Source: DASVEG01 sp035540495 (GTDB taxonomy: Bacteria > Actinomycetota > Acidimicrobiia > Acidimicrobiales > CADCTF01). From it: DNA of 64,000 bases. The notes under the pieces are model-generated. The model was given only the letters and a program-made list of their open reading frames with translations. It did not search any database and was not told where the DNA came from. The stretch covers positions 1 to 64,000 of the forward strand of contig DATLGL010000015.1 in assembly GCA_035540495.1 (NCBI GenBank). The letters are read 5' to 3'. Position numbers and translations under genes: made by a program. The first letter of the stretch is position 1; every line of letters begins with the position of its first letter. Below, one piece after another: positions 34,042-42,670 of this stretch.

Positions 34042-34911
34042 TCAGGCGACGGCCACCCGAGCGACGAGCCGCTCGAAGGCGTCGAGGATGCGGTCGGTCG
34101 CACGTCGGTCGACGACGTGGCCCATCCCGCGGATGATCATCAGCTCGGCGTCCGGAATGGCGGCCGCCGTGGCTTCCCCGCCGCTCACGTGCACGAGGCC
34201 GTCGTTGTCGCCGTGGATCACGAGCGTCGGCACCCGGAGCTGGCGAAGCGCCGTCGTGCGGTCGCCGGTGGCTCGCATCGCGAGCGCCTGCCGGATGCGC
34301 CCCTCGGGGTAGAGGCAGCGGTCTTCGCTCACCTCGGCCCGCCAGCGGGCGAGCTCCTCGTCGAACGGGAACTCCTCGCTGTCGCCCCAGTTCACGCGGC
34401 ACGAGTCGATTGACGACTGCACCCGCTCCTCGCGGGTCGCGGGCGCGGGAAGCGCGAGCCGAGCCTTCGCTTCGTCGCTGGCGCCGCCGACGTCGCGAGC
34501 ACCGGTCGTCGACATGATCGACGTGAGGCTGAGGACGCGGTTCGGGTGTCGAATGGCGATGACCTGGGCGATCATCCCGCCCATCGACGCACCCATGACG
34601 TGGGCCTTGTCGACGCCGAGAGCGTCCATCAGACCGACGGTGTCGTCGGCCATGTCTTCGAGGGCGTAGGTCGAGCCGTCATCCCGCTCAGACGGCCGCT
34701 CGGGCCGGGCGTCGATCTTCGACGACAGCCCGACGTCGCGGTTGTCGAACCGGATGGCGCGGAAGCCTCGACGCACGAGCTCGTCACAGAACGAGTCGTG
34801 CCAGCTGATGAGCTGCGAGCCCCACCCCGAGATCAGGAACACGGCGGGCGCGCCGTCGTCTCCGAACGCCTCGTACTCCAGCTCGATCCCGTTGGCTTCG
34901 GCCCTCGGCAT
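34042..34911 (-). CDS. Alpha/beta hydrolase
   Basis: 289 aa from the ATG at 34911. Canonical fold markers: LISGWGSQLISW oxyanion region, nucleophile elbow GASMGGMIAQ, FDNRDVGLS, the acid region LVIHGDNDGLVH and the catalytic His in IRGMGHVVD. Substrate unknown (esterase, lactonase or haloperoxidase-like). A TACGAT hexamer 6 bases before the ATG suggests a leaderless transcript divergent from the cyclase gene. The next gene downstream has its own strong RBS 25 bases later, so the hydrolase may lead the acyl-CoA operon. Confidence 0.88.
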   Translation of the reverse strand: MPRAEANGIELEYEAFGDDGAPAVFLISGWGSQLISWHDSFCDELVRRGFRAIRFDNRDVGLSSKIDARPERPSERDDGSTYALEDMADDTVGLMDALGVDKAHVMGASMGGMIAQVIAIRHPNRVLSLTSIMSTTGARDVGGASDEAKARLALPAPATREERVQSSIDSCRVNWGDSEEFPFDEELARWRAEVSEDRCLYPEGRIRQALAMRATGDRTTALRQLRVPTLVIHGDNDGLVHVSGGEATAAAIPDAELMIIRGMGHVVDRRATDRILDAFERLVARVAVA

Positions 34912-34917
34912 GCCGGG

Positions 34918-34923
34918 ATCGTA
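34918..34923 (-). promoter_or_regulatory. Candidate -10 hexamer of a leaderless promoter (hydrolase side)
   Basis: TACGAT on the minus strand, 6 bases before the ATG at 34911. Together with the plus-strand hexamer at 34935 it forms two outward-facing leaderless promoters within 35 bases. Confidence 0.5.
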
Positions 34924-34934
34924 GGCGCCTGCGT

Positions 34935-34940
34935 TACCGT
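34935..34940 (+). promoter_or_regulatory. Candidate -10 hexamer of a leaderless promoter (cyclase side)
   Basis: TACCGT, 6 bases before the ATG at 34947. The GGAG that follows touches the ATG and is too close to act as a Shine-Dalgarno sequence. Confidence 0.5.
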
Positions 34941-34946
34941 CCGGAG

Positions 34947-36485
34947 ATGGCGCCTGCGGCATCGGTCGACGAGCGTGTCGACGAGCGTCGGCTGCTCGGC
35001 ATCGTGCCGCTGCTCGCCGTTCCGAACTTCGTCGGCGCGGTGCTGGTGTTCGTCTTCCAGAACTTCCTGGTGCTCGCTCCGGGCGAGGCCGCCGGGCAGG
35101 ACATGGATCGCGTGGTGACGACCTTCGTCGTCTACATGGCCGTCGCGTTCCCGGCGGCGGGTGTGATCGCGCTCGCCATGGTGACGCCCGTGCGCCGATG
35201 GCTGGCGGAGGGCCGCGCGCCGACGGAGGAGGAGCGGCTCGCGACGCTCACGCTCCCCCGCCGCCTCGGGACGCTGGGCTTCGCGTTCTGGATCGTGGCG
35301 CTCCTGGTCTTCGGAACGCTCGCGGCGATCGAGGGCGGCACGATGCGTCAGATCGTTCGGGACGGGATGTCGACGATCCTCGGCGGGCTGACCTCAGCGG
35401 TCTTCACGTTCCTCGTCGTGGAGAGCTGGCTGCGGCCGGTCGTCGCGCACGCTCTCGCAGGCCAGGCCCCGCGATCGCCCCGCAGCGCGGGCATCGCACC
35501 CCGGATCCTGCTGTCGTGGGCTCTCGGGTCGGGCGTCCCGCTCCTCGCTCTCACCGTGGGGTACCTCGGCCTCGGCGACTTCGTCCCGCGACCGCGCCCA
35601 GGAGCGACCCTCTTCCTCGCCACCCTCGGGCTCGGCGTCGGCGCGCTGATGCTCGCGCTCGCCGCCCGATCGGTGTCCGCGCCCATCGCTGCAGTGCGCG
35701 AAGCGCTGCGGCGGGTGCAGAACGGCGACGTCGACGTCGAGGTTCCGGTCGACGACGGCGGCCAGATCGGCCAGCTCCAGGCGGGCGTGAACCAGATGGT
35801 CGAGGGACTACGGGAACGACGCCGCCTCGAGGACCTGTTCGGCCGGTACGTCGGTGCCGAGGTCGCGGCCGATGCGCTCGCGCGGGGCGCCGGTCTGGGC
35901 GGCGAGAACCGCGACGTGTCCGCGCTTTTCGTCGACATCATCGCGTCGACGGAGTTCGCCCACGAGCGCGACCCCGCAGAGGTCGTCGCCACGTTGAACG
36001 AGTTCTTCGGAGCCGTCGTCGGCGTCGTCACCGACGAGGGCGGCTGGGTGAACAAGTTCGAGGGCGACGGCGCCCTCTGCGTGTTCGGGGCCCCCGGCGA
36101 CCAGCCCGACCATCCGACACGGGCGCTGCGGGCAGCCCGCCTCCTCCACGAACGGCTCGCCGCGCTGCGCGACCGACGTCCCGCGCTGGCGGCCGGCATC
36201 GGCGTCTCGACCGGCACCGTCGTCGCGGGCCACGTCGGCGCGGTGGAGCGCTTCGAGTACACGGTCATCGGCGACGCGGTCAACGAGGCGGCACGACTCA
36301 CCGAGGCGGCCAAGGACCACCCGACGTGCGTGCTCGCGAGCGGGGCGTCGGTGCGGCGGGCCGACCCCGAGGAGCAGGCGCACTGGAGCTGCGTGTCAGC
36401 GGTGACCCTCCGCGGCCGTGCGGTGACGACCGAGGCGTGGGCTCCGGCCACAACACGAACGGGATCGCCGGCGCCTGCGTCGTAG
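34947..36485 (+). CDS. Membrane-bound class III adenylate/guanylate cyclase with HAMP domain
   Basis: 512 aa. About six membrane helices in residues 15-235, a HAMP linker (about 236-290, including PIAAVREALRRVQNGDVDVEV), and a class III cyclase homology domain (about 310-490). Metal-binding Asp residues are D330 (LFVDIIAST) and D374 (KFEGDGALCVFG); the transition-state Asn/Arg lie in GDAVNEAARL. The layout matches the mycobacterial Rv1318c-Rv1320c/Rv3645 cyclases. It makes cAMP (or cGMP) at the membrane. The Lys before EGDG favours ATP as substrate. Confidence 0.93.
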   Translation: MAPAASVDERVDERRLLGIVPLLAVPNFVGAVLVFVFQNFLVLAPGEAAGQDMDRVVTTFVVYMAVAFPAAGVIALAMVTPVRRWLAEGRAPTEEERLATLTLPRRLGTLGFAFWIVALLVFGTLAAIEGGTMRQIVRDGMSTILGGLTSAVFTFLVVESWLRPVVAHALAGQAPRSPRSAGIAPRILLSWALGSGVPLLALTVGYLGLGDFVPRPRPGATLFLATLGLGVGALMLALAARSVSAPIAAVREALRRVQNGDVDVEVPVDDGGQIGQLQAGVNQMVEGLRERRRLEDLFGRYVGAEVAADALARGAGLGGENRDVSALFVDIIASTEFAHERDPAEVVATLNEFFGAVVGVVTDEGGWVNKFEGDGALCVFGAPGDQPDHPTRALRAARLLHERLAALRDRRPALAAGIGVSTGTVVAGHVGAVERFEYTVIGDAVNEAARLTEAAKDHPTCVLASGASVRRADPEEQAHWSCVSAVTLRGRAVTTEAWAPATTRTGSPAPAS

Positions 36486-36488
36486 TGT
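36483..36488 (+). promoter_or_regulatory. Candidate -10 hexamer of a leaderless promoter
   Basis: TAGTGT, 7 bases before the ATG at 36496; its TAG is the stop codon of the cyclase gene. It would give the oxidoreductase gene its own start of transcription. Confidence 0.45.
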
Positions 36489-36495
36489 CGGCGCC

Positions 36496-37392
36496 ATGAC
36501 GATCTTCGGCGTCCACACCGGCCTGCAGAACACGACGGTCGAGGAGCTCGTGAACCTGTGGCGCCGGATCGAAGACCTCGGCTTCGGGTGGATCAGCGTC
36601 TGGGACCACTTCTACGCCGCCGACGGCACGGGAGAGCCGGAGTGCCTGGAGGCGGTCTCGATGCATGCGGCCCTCGCGTGCAACACGACACGAGTCCGCT
36701 GCGGGTGCCTCGTCTACTCCGTCGGCTACCGCCATCCGGCGGTGCTGGCGAACGCCATCGCCACGATCGACCACCTCTCCGGCGGCCGGGCCGACATCGG
36801 CGTCGGCGGTGGCTGGAGCCAGGTCGAGTACGACGCGTACGGCATCCCGTTCCCACCCGTCGGGGTCCGCCTTCGCCAGCTCGAGGAAGGCGCTGCGTGC
36901 GTCCGCGGTCTCCTCCGGAACGACCGCACGACGTTCGAGGGCGAGTACTTCCAGCTGCGCGACGCCCAGTGCGAGCCCCGCCCGGTGCAGGCCGAGCTGC
37001 CGATCTGGATCGGTGGTGGCGGCGAGAAGAAGACGCTGCGCGTCGCCGCCAGGTACGCCGACGGCTGGAACGTGCCGTTCATCGCTCCGGACGCGTACCG
37101 GCACAAGGTCGGCGTGCTGCACCAGCACTGCGACGACGTGGGGCGCGATCCCTCGGAGATCCGCCTGTCGATCAACGTCGGCATGGCGTCGTCCGAGGAC
37201 GACCTCCGGGCCCAGTTCGGCAACATCGCCAACTTCGTCCGCCCAGGGGTGCTGATGGGCAGCGACCAGGAGATCCTCGACAAGGTCGGCGCGTACGAGG
37301 AGGCCGGCGCGCAGCAGATCAACATCGCGATGCGTGCGCCCTGGGACGTCGACGGCCTCGAGCGGCTCGCGGCCGCCCTGCCCCTCGGCTGA
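36496..37392 (+). CDS. LLM-class (luciferase-like) flavin/F420-dependent oxidoreductase
   Basis: 298 aa. Bacterial luciferase-like TIM barrel: EDLGFGWISVWDHFY, RVRCGCLVYSVGYRHPAVLANAIATIDHLSGGRADIGVGGGW, FEGEYFQLRDAQ and LPIWIGGGGEKKTLRVAARYADGWN. The GVGGGW and WDHF motifs are typical of the F420-dependent branch found in actinobacteria, but an FMN enzyme cannot be excluded. The substrate is unknown. Eight bases separate it from the GH1 gene. Confidence 0.88.
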   Translation: MTIFGVHTGLQNTTVEELVNLWRRIEDLGFGWISVWDHFYAADGTGEPECLEAVSMHAALACNTTRVRCGCLVYSVGYRHPAVLANAIATIDHLSGGRADIGVGGGWSQVEYDAYGIPFPPVGVRLRQLEEGAACVRGLLRNDRTTFEGEYFQLRDAQCEPRPVQAELPIWIGGGGEKKTLRVAARYADGWNVPFIAPDAYRHKVGVLHQHCDDVGRDPSEIRLSINVGMASSEDDLRAQFGNIANFVRPGVLMGSDQEILDKVGAYEEAGAQQINIAMRAPWDVDGLERLAAALPLG

Positions 37393-37400
37393 CGTAGATC

Positions 37401-38762
37401 GTGCAGGTCGGCGTCGCGACGGCAGGGTTCCAGATCGAGGGCGGTTACAACGGCCCCGGCCAGCCGGCGAACAACTGGGCGACGTGGGAACGGACAGGAC
37501 GGGTCGAGCGATCGGGCGTCGCGATCCGCTTCTGGGACGAACCGGAGGCCCTGCTCGATCGCGCTGCGGCCCTCGGCTGCACGTCGTTCCGGCTCTCGAT
37601 GGAATGGGCGAGGTGCGAGCCGGCTGAAGGGCGCGTCGACGACGCCGCGATCGAGCGCTACCGCTCGATCCTCGCCATGTGCCACGACCGCGGTCTGACG
37701 CCGCTCGTCAGCCTCCACCACTTCACCCACCCGGCGTGGCTCGGCGACGACTTCTGGCTCGATCTCCGGGCCCCTGAGCGCTTTGCCGGGTGGGTGGCTC
37801 GGGCGATCGACGCCGTCGGCGACCTGTGCGGCGACTGGGTGACGATCAACGAACCGAACGTCCTCGCCCTCCACAGCTACGTCACCGGCATGTTCCCGCC
37901 GGGCCGGCGGCTCGCCACGGGCCACGCCATCCGTTCGCTCGACCACCTCGTCGCCGCGCACGCGCTCGCGTACGCCGCGATCAAGGAGCGCCAGCCGGCG
38001 TCGAAGGTTGCGACCAACACCTACGCCTTCACCGCGTACGAGCTCGACCGGCTGATCGTCGACCTCCTCCTCCACCGGTCGCGTGGCGTCACCCGCCGGC
38101 AACTTCGGGGGTTCCTGGAGGAGCGCAGGCGTGAGTGGTACCGGACGTTCCCAGCGCTGCATGCGCGTGAGCGCATCGTGCGTCACTACACGAGGTCGGC
38201 GTTGCCTCTGGAGCAGGTCTTCCCCCGCGCGCTGGCCGCGATCGAGGCGGGCGTCGAGCGGCCGCTCGATGCGATCCAGGTCGACTACTACGACCCGATC
38301 ACGTCGAATCACCTGCGCCTGCCGGGCCACCGCACCGCAGGCGGGCGGAACTGGCTTCCCGGGCGGATGCTCTGGGACGACCCGCCCGATCCGAGCGGCC
38401 TCACCCGTTACTGCAGAGCCGCAGCCGAGCCCGGGCTGCCGATGCAGATCGTCGAGAACGGGTTGTGCAACCGGGTCACGGCGGAGAGGAGCCACCAGCG
38501 CTCCGACGGCTGGACGCGACCGCGTTACCTCGCGGAGCACGTGGCGGCTCTGCGGAACGCGGAGACGACCGGGGTACCGATCACGGGTTATTGGCACTGG
38601 ACGTTGGCCGACAACTACGAGTGGGGGTCGTATGAGCCGCGGTTCGGGATCTTCGGCGTCGACAGGAGCGATCCGCAACGGCCGCGACTGCTCGAGACCG
38701 ACGCGATGGGCGACGACGCGGCAGCCGCCTTCCGCTCGGTGCTCGCAGAGGTGGCGCGATGA
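37401..38762 (+). CDS. Glycoside hydrolase family 1 (beta-glucosidase/beta-galactosidase)
   Basis: 453 aa, GTG start. GH1 barrel: GVATAGFQIEGGYN at the N-terminus, SFRLSMEWAR, general acid/base Glu in TINEPNVLAL (about residue 153), nucleophile Glu in IVENGLC (about residue 352) and WHWTLADNYEWGSYEPRFGIFGVD aglycone/substrate-binding end. No signal peptide, so it acts in the cytoplasm on imported disaccharides. It precedes an alpha-galactosidase and galactokinase with coupled translation, suggesting release of galactose. Confidence 0.93.
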   Translation: MQVGVATAGFQIEGGYNGPGQPANNWATWERTGRVERSGVAIRFWDEPEALLDRAAALGCTSFRLSMEWARCEPAEGRVDDAAIERYRSILAMCHDRGLTPLVSLHHFTHPAWLGDDFWLDLRAPERFAGWVARAIDAVGDLCGDWVTINEPNVLALHSYVTGMFPPGRRLATGHAIRSLDHLVAAHALAYAAIKERQPASKVATNTYAFTAYELDRLIVDLLLHRSRGVTRRQLRGFLEERRREWYRTFPALHARERIVRHYTRSALPLEQVFPRALAAIEAGVERPLDAIQVDYYDPITSNHLRLPGHRTAGGRNWLPGRMLWDDPPDPSGLTRYCRAAAEPGLPMQIVENGLCNRVTAERSHQRSDGWTRPRYLAEHVAALRNAETTGVPITGYWHWTLADNYEWGSYEPRFGIFGVDRSDPQRPRLLETDAMGDDAAAAFRSVLAEVAR

Positions 38763-40360
38763 CTGACCTCCGGATCGAGGTGATCAGCGACGGCGCGGTC
38801 GAGGTCGCGGTTACCACCGACGGGTCGCGTGTCGACATCGAGATACGCAACGCGGGGCGAGACACCGTTCGACTCGAACGAGCGGAGATCGAGACGCCGC
38901 TGCGTCCGGCACGTGTGCTCGAGCACGGACACCAGAGCTGGTCGGCCGTGAGGCGCACGACCGCGCACGACGTCCGGCCCGAGCGCCGAGACCTTCCCGA
39001 TTGGGCCCAGGGCACCCACCTGAGCGCCCCCGATCGAGCCGGCCTCGTCGTGACCGGCGACCAGTTCCTCGTCACCGACGCCGGCGTCTGCGGCTTCCTC
39101 GACGCGCGGTCGCATCTCGGGACGATCGAGGCTCGGGCCGACGGCTCGGTCGTCGCGGTGGCGCTGCTCGACGACGTGCCACTCGAGCCGGGAGCCGAGC
39201 GTCGCCTCGACCCGCTCTGGATCACCGCGGGCCGGCCCGGTCCGCTCTACTCCGCGTTCGCCGACGCGTGGGGTGCGACCGCGGGAGCACGAGTTCCCGA
39301 TCGCAACCTCTTCGGTTGGTGCAGCTGGTACCAGTACTTCGCCGAGGTGCTCCCGGAGAACATCCGGACGAACCTCGAGCTCGCAGCCGTCCACGGTGTG
39401 GACGTGGTGCAGATCGACGACGGCTACCAGGCCGCGATCGGCGACTGGCTCATCCCGCGCGGCACCTGGGCCGAAGGGACGCAGCCGCTGGCCGCGGAGA
39501 TCCGAGCTCGCGGTGTGCAGGCCGGCATCTGGACCGCGCCGTTCCTCGTCGGCGAGGACAGCACGGTGCTCGCCGAGCATCCCGACTGGGTGCCGCGTCA
39601 CAAGTCGGGGCACGGCGCCCGGGCCATGTACAACCCGTGGTCGTGGGGCGGCTGGGCGCTCGTGCTCGACACGACACGACCCGACGTCCTCGACCACCTC
39701 CGCACGACGTACGCCGCGCTCGTCGAGCAGGGCTTCGACTACCACAAGATCGACTTCTGCTACTCCGCCGCGCTCCCGGCGGCCCGGTTCGACCCGACGA
39801 AGACCCGCGCGGAGTCACTCCGCCTGGGCCTCGACGCGGTGCGAGAAGGCATCGGCGCCGACTCGTTCCTCCTCGGGTGCGGCTGCCCGTTCGGCCCTGC
39901 CGTGGGCGTCGTCGACGCGATGAGGGTTTCGGCCGACGTGGCACCGACGTGGGAGCCCGCGAACAGCTGGCCGGGCCTGGAGGAGACCGCGCCCGCTGCA
40001 ATGAACGCGATCATCGCCAGCGTTCTGCGGGCGCCGCTCCACCGGCGGGTCTTCCTCAACGATCCCGACTGCCTGCTCATCCGACCCACCGGCACCTCGC
40101 TCGACGCCAATCAGCGTGAGGTGCTCACCAACGCCATCGCCGGCACCGGCGCCTTCCTGCTCCTGTCGGACGACCTGTCGACCTACACCGATCGTGAGTG
40201 GGACGTCGTCGAGCGGCTGCGGGCGCGCCAGCCGGAGCTCGACACGACGCTCGACATCGACGATCCGTTCGCCGACGCGGTCGTCGTCCGCTCGTCGAAA
40301 GGCACCACGCTCACCATCGACTGGACCGCGCCGTTCGCCACGCTCGAGCCACCGCTGTGA
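38759..40360 (+). CDS. Glycoside hydrolase family 36-type alpha-galactosidase
   Basis: 533 aa, ATG overlapping the GH1 stop (ATGA). N-terminal beta-sandwich (about 1-180), then a TIM barrel starting NLFGWCSWYQYF. The nucleophile is probably the Asp in YHKIDFCYSA and the acid/base the Asp in RVSADVAPTW. VVQIDDGYQ and WTAPFLVGEDS line the barrel. No signal peptide. It would release galactose from alpha-galactosides such as melibiose. Shorter than the ~700-aa E. coli RafA type. Confidence 0.9.
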   Translation: MTDLRIEVISDGAVEVAVTTDGSRVDIEIRNAGRDTVRLERAEIETPLRPARVLEHGHQSWSAVRRTTAHDVRPERRDLPDWAQGTHLSAPDRAGLVVTGDQFLVTDAGVCGFLDARSHLGTIEARADGSVVAVALLDDVPLEPGAERRLDPLWITAGRPGPLYSAFADAWGATAGARVPDRNLFGWCSWYQYFAEVLPENIRTNLELAAVHGVDVVQIDDGYQAAIGDWLIPRGTWAEGTQPLAAEIRARGVQAGIWTAPFLVGEDSTVLAEHPDWVPRHKSGHGARAMYNPWSWGGWALVLDTTRPDVLDHLRTTYAALVEQGFDYHKIDFCYSAALPAARFDPTKTRAESLRLGLDAVREGIGADSFLLGCGCPFGPAVGVVDAMRVSADVAPTWEPANSWPGLEETAPAAMNAIIASVLRAPLHRRVFLNDPDCLLIRPTGTSLDANQREVLTNAIAGTGAFLLLSDDLSTYTDREWDVVERLRARQPELDTTLDIDDPFADAVVVRSSKGTTLTIDWTAPFATLEPPL

Positions 40361-41379
40361 CGCCGAAGGTCCTCGCGCGGGCACCGGGGCGCGTCAACCT
40401 CATCGGCGACCACACCGACTACACCGGCGGGCTGGTCTTCCCCATGGCCATCGACCGCCACACCGAGATCGAGCTCGACCGGGGGGTGCCGTGGATCGAG
40501 CTCGTGTCGGCCGACGAGCCAGAAGCGGCGATCGTCTTCCTCGACGAACCGGTCGACCCGTCGACGATCCAACCGCCGTGGGCTCGCTACGTCGCCGGCG
40601 TCGCCCACGTGCTGCAGGCGGAGACGGGCGGACGAGGGTTCGTGCGCACCACCATCCCGATCGGCGCAGGCCTGTCGTCGAGCGCCGCGCTCGAGGTCGC
40701 CACCGCGCTCGCGCTGGGCTTCGAGGGTTCAGCGCTCGATCTCGCGCTCGCATGTCAACGAGCGGAGCAGGTCGCGTCAGGCGTCCCCTGCGGGATCATG
40801 GACCAGCTGGCGTCGGCCGCGGCCGTCGAGGGACACGCCCTCCTGATCGATTGCCGGACGCTCGACCACGAGCCCGTGCGCCTGCCCGACGACGTGCAGG
40901 TCGTGGTCGTCGACTCCGGGCAGCGCCGCTCGCTGACGACGAGCTTCTACGGCGTCCGCCGGGCGCAATGCGAGGAGGCGGAGGTGCTCGTGGGGCCGTT
41001 GCGCGACGCGACCCTCGACGACGTGGAGGGCATCGCCCACGACGACCTGCGGCGGCGAGCGCGCCACGTGGTGACGGAGAACCAGCGGGTGCGCGACTTC
41101 GCCGACGCCGTGCGGGCCGGTGACCTGCGGAGCGCGGGCGAGCTCATGGTCGCGAGCCACCAGAGCCTTCGCGACGACTTCGAGGTGTCGACGTCGGTGC
41201 TCGACGAGCTGGTGGAGGAGTTGGTTGCCGTTCCGGGCGTGCACGGCGCTCGCGTGACGGGTGCGGGGTTCGGTGGCTGCTGCGTGGCGCTGGCCGAGCG
41301 CGGCGTCGAGATCGAGCTCGGCGCGGACGCGTGGGTCGTCGAGGCGTCCGCGGGCGCGGCGGTTCAGACGCTGAGCTGA
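40357..41379 (+). CDS. galK: Galactokinase
   Basis: 340 aa, GTG start overlapping the GH36 stop (GTGA). GHMP kinase with the galactokinase signature GRVNLIGDHTDYTGG at about residue 9, ATP-binding PIGAGLSSSAALEVA, the catalytic Asp in GIMDQLAS, and motif 3 GAGFGGCCVAL. It phosphorylates galactose freed by the two upstream hydrolases. No galT or galE is visible in the window. Slightly shorter than the usual ~380 aa. The 3' end overlaps the convergent gene by 16 bases. Confidence 0.94.
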   Translation: MTPKVLARAPGRVNLIGDHTDYTGGLVFPMAIDRHTEIELDRGVPWIELVSADEPEAAIVFLDEPVDPSTIQPPWARYVAGVAHVLQAETGGRGFVRTTIPIGAGLSSSAALEVATALALGFEGSALDLALACQRAEQVASGVPCGIMDQLASAAAVEGHALLIDCRTLDHEPVRLPDDVQVVVVDSGQRRSLTTSFYGVRRAQCEEAEVLVGPLRDATLDDVEGIAHDDLRRRARHVVTENQRVRDFADAVRAGDLRSAGELMVASHQSLRDDFEVSTSVLDELVEELVAVPGVHGARVTGAGFGGCCVALAERGVEIELGADAWVVEASAGAAVQTLS

Positions 41380-42056
41380 CGGGCCAGGCGATCGAGCGCC
41401 GTCTGCGTTCGCACGCCCCACCAGAACAGGTCCTGGCCGTCGACGAAGATCACCGGCGCCACCGCCTCGAGCTCCGGACGCTGTCGCTCGGAGAACGGAT
41501 ACGGCTCCGACGGAGCGAGCACCACGTCGGGATCGCGCGCCATCGCCTCCACCAGCTCGATCGTCGGGTAGCGGACGGTCTCGGTGCCGAACACGTTCTC
41601 CACCCCGAGGTGCTCGAGCATCGACGAGCCGTAGGTCGAACGGTTCATCGTCATGTACGGGTTGCGCCAGATCGGGACGAACGCGCGAGCGGTGATCGGT
41701 CGCCGGTCGACGCGGATCGCCGTCGTCGCTTCGACGCCGACGCGGGCGCCGAGTGCAGCGAGCGTCGGAGCGACATCGCCGACGGAACGTACCGCAGTCG
41801 TGAAGACGTGGAGGCCGGCGTCGGCGAGCGCCTCCGCGTCCTCCCACCGGTTCTCCTCCTCGTCCATCACGACGAGGTCGGGTTCGAGAGCGACGATCGC
41901 AGCGAGATCGGGATCCTTCGTTCCGCCGACGTGGACGAGGTCGGACTGCTCGCAGAAACGGGTGCAGGCGACGGGCTCGACACCCCACGCCAGCAGCGTC
42001 TCGGTGACGGATGGCAGGAGGCTGACGACGCGCACGCCCGCGGTGGCCCGGTTCAC
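41364..42056 (-). CDS. BtuF/helical-backbone metal-receptor-like protein without signal peptide
   Basis: 230 aa. Class III substrate-binding fold: RVVSLLPSVTETLLAWG, TRFCEQ, VHVGGTKDPDLAAIVALEPDLVV, FVPIWRNPYMTMNRSTYGSSMLEHLGVENVFG and QDLFWWGVRT. These match cobalamin/haem/ferric-siderophore binding proteins. There is no signal peptide or lipobox and no permease or ATPase beside it, so a cytoplasmic corrinoid- or metal-complex-binding role is possible. It is the last gene of the envelope operon (ATGA overlap). Confidence 0.82.
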   Translation of the reverse strand: MNRATAGVRVVSLLPSVTETLLAWGVEPVACTRFCEQSDLVHVGGTKDPDLAAIVALEPDLVVMDEEENRWEDAEALADAGLHVFTTAVRSVGDVAPTLAALGARVGVEATTAIRVDRRPITARAFVPIWRNPYMTMNRSTYGSSMLEHLGVENVFGTETVRYPTIELVEAMARDPDVVLAPSEPYPFSERQRPELEAVAPVIFVDGQDLFWWGVRTQTALDRLARQLSV

Positions 42057-42667
42057 ATGCGGTCGAGCAGCTGGGCCTTCTTGGCGTCGAACTCGGCCTG
42101 GCTGATGACACCGCGCTGGCGCAGTTCGTCGAGCTTCTCGATCTGCTCGGGGATCGAGGCCTCGCGGCGCCCCGCCATGCGGTCGGCGTCACGCGCCGCT
42201 GCCGCTTCCATCTGGCGGTAGATCTCGTTCTGCACCTGCGCGGGCCGGCGGATGTTGTCGAAGTGCTGCTGGCCGAGCTCGCCCGCCGACTGGATCATCA
42301 GGTCGCCGCTGCCGAGCAGCCGCTCGCGCACGCTCTGACTGAAGGTCATGTCGTTGATCCGCTCGAGGGGGATCTCCTTGCCCTTCTTCGCGATGACGCC
42401 CTCGCGGGCGATGAGCCGCTCGGTCGTGATGACGAACTGCGTGGTCGACCACTTCGCGAGGCGGGCGAGGAACCAGAGGACCATCAGCGCGGTCGCGCCG
42501 AGTGCCGCGTACCACGTCGCGTCAGGGAGGTCGAACACCGCCACCACGACCGCCGCCGCGATCGCGACCGACAACCAGAACGCCGGGCCGACGAAGAACC
42601 ACCAGTGCGGACGAAGGTCGAGCACGACCTCTTCACCGTCGTTCAGGAGCTTCGGTGGGAACGCCAC
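42053..42667 (-). CDS. Membrane protein with bacterial PH domain and C-terminal SHOCT domain
   Basis: 204 aa. Two close membrane helices (WWFFVGPAFWLSVAIAAAVVVAVF and ATWYAALGATALMVLWFLA, residues ~22-70), a bPH2-type domain (FVITTERLIAREGVIAKKGKEIPLERINDMTFSQS), and a C-terminal SHOCT motif (IEKLDELRQRGVISQAEFDAKKAQLLDRM region, about 176-204). SHOCT domains mediate oligomerisation. The function is unknown. It sits in the operon between the GNAT and metal-receptor genes. Confidence 0.88.
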   Translation of the reverse strand: MAFPPKLLNDGEEVVLDLRPHWWFFVGPAFWLSVAIAAAVVVAVFDLPDATWYAALGATALMVLWFLARLAKWSTTQFVITTERLIAREGVIAKKGKEIPLERINDMTFSQSVRERLLGSGDLMIQSAGELGQQHFDNIRRPAQVQNEIYRQMEAAAARDADRMAGRREASIPEQIEKLDELRQRGVISQAEFDAKKAQLLDRM

Positions 42668-42670
42668 GGA

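Noticed and set aside
41364..42056. Complete ABC metal importer
   Set aside because: Only a binding-fold protein is present, with no signal peptide, permease or ATPase nearby.
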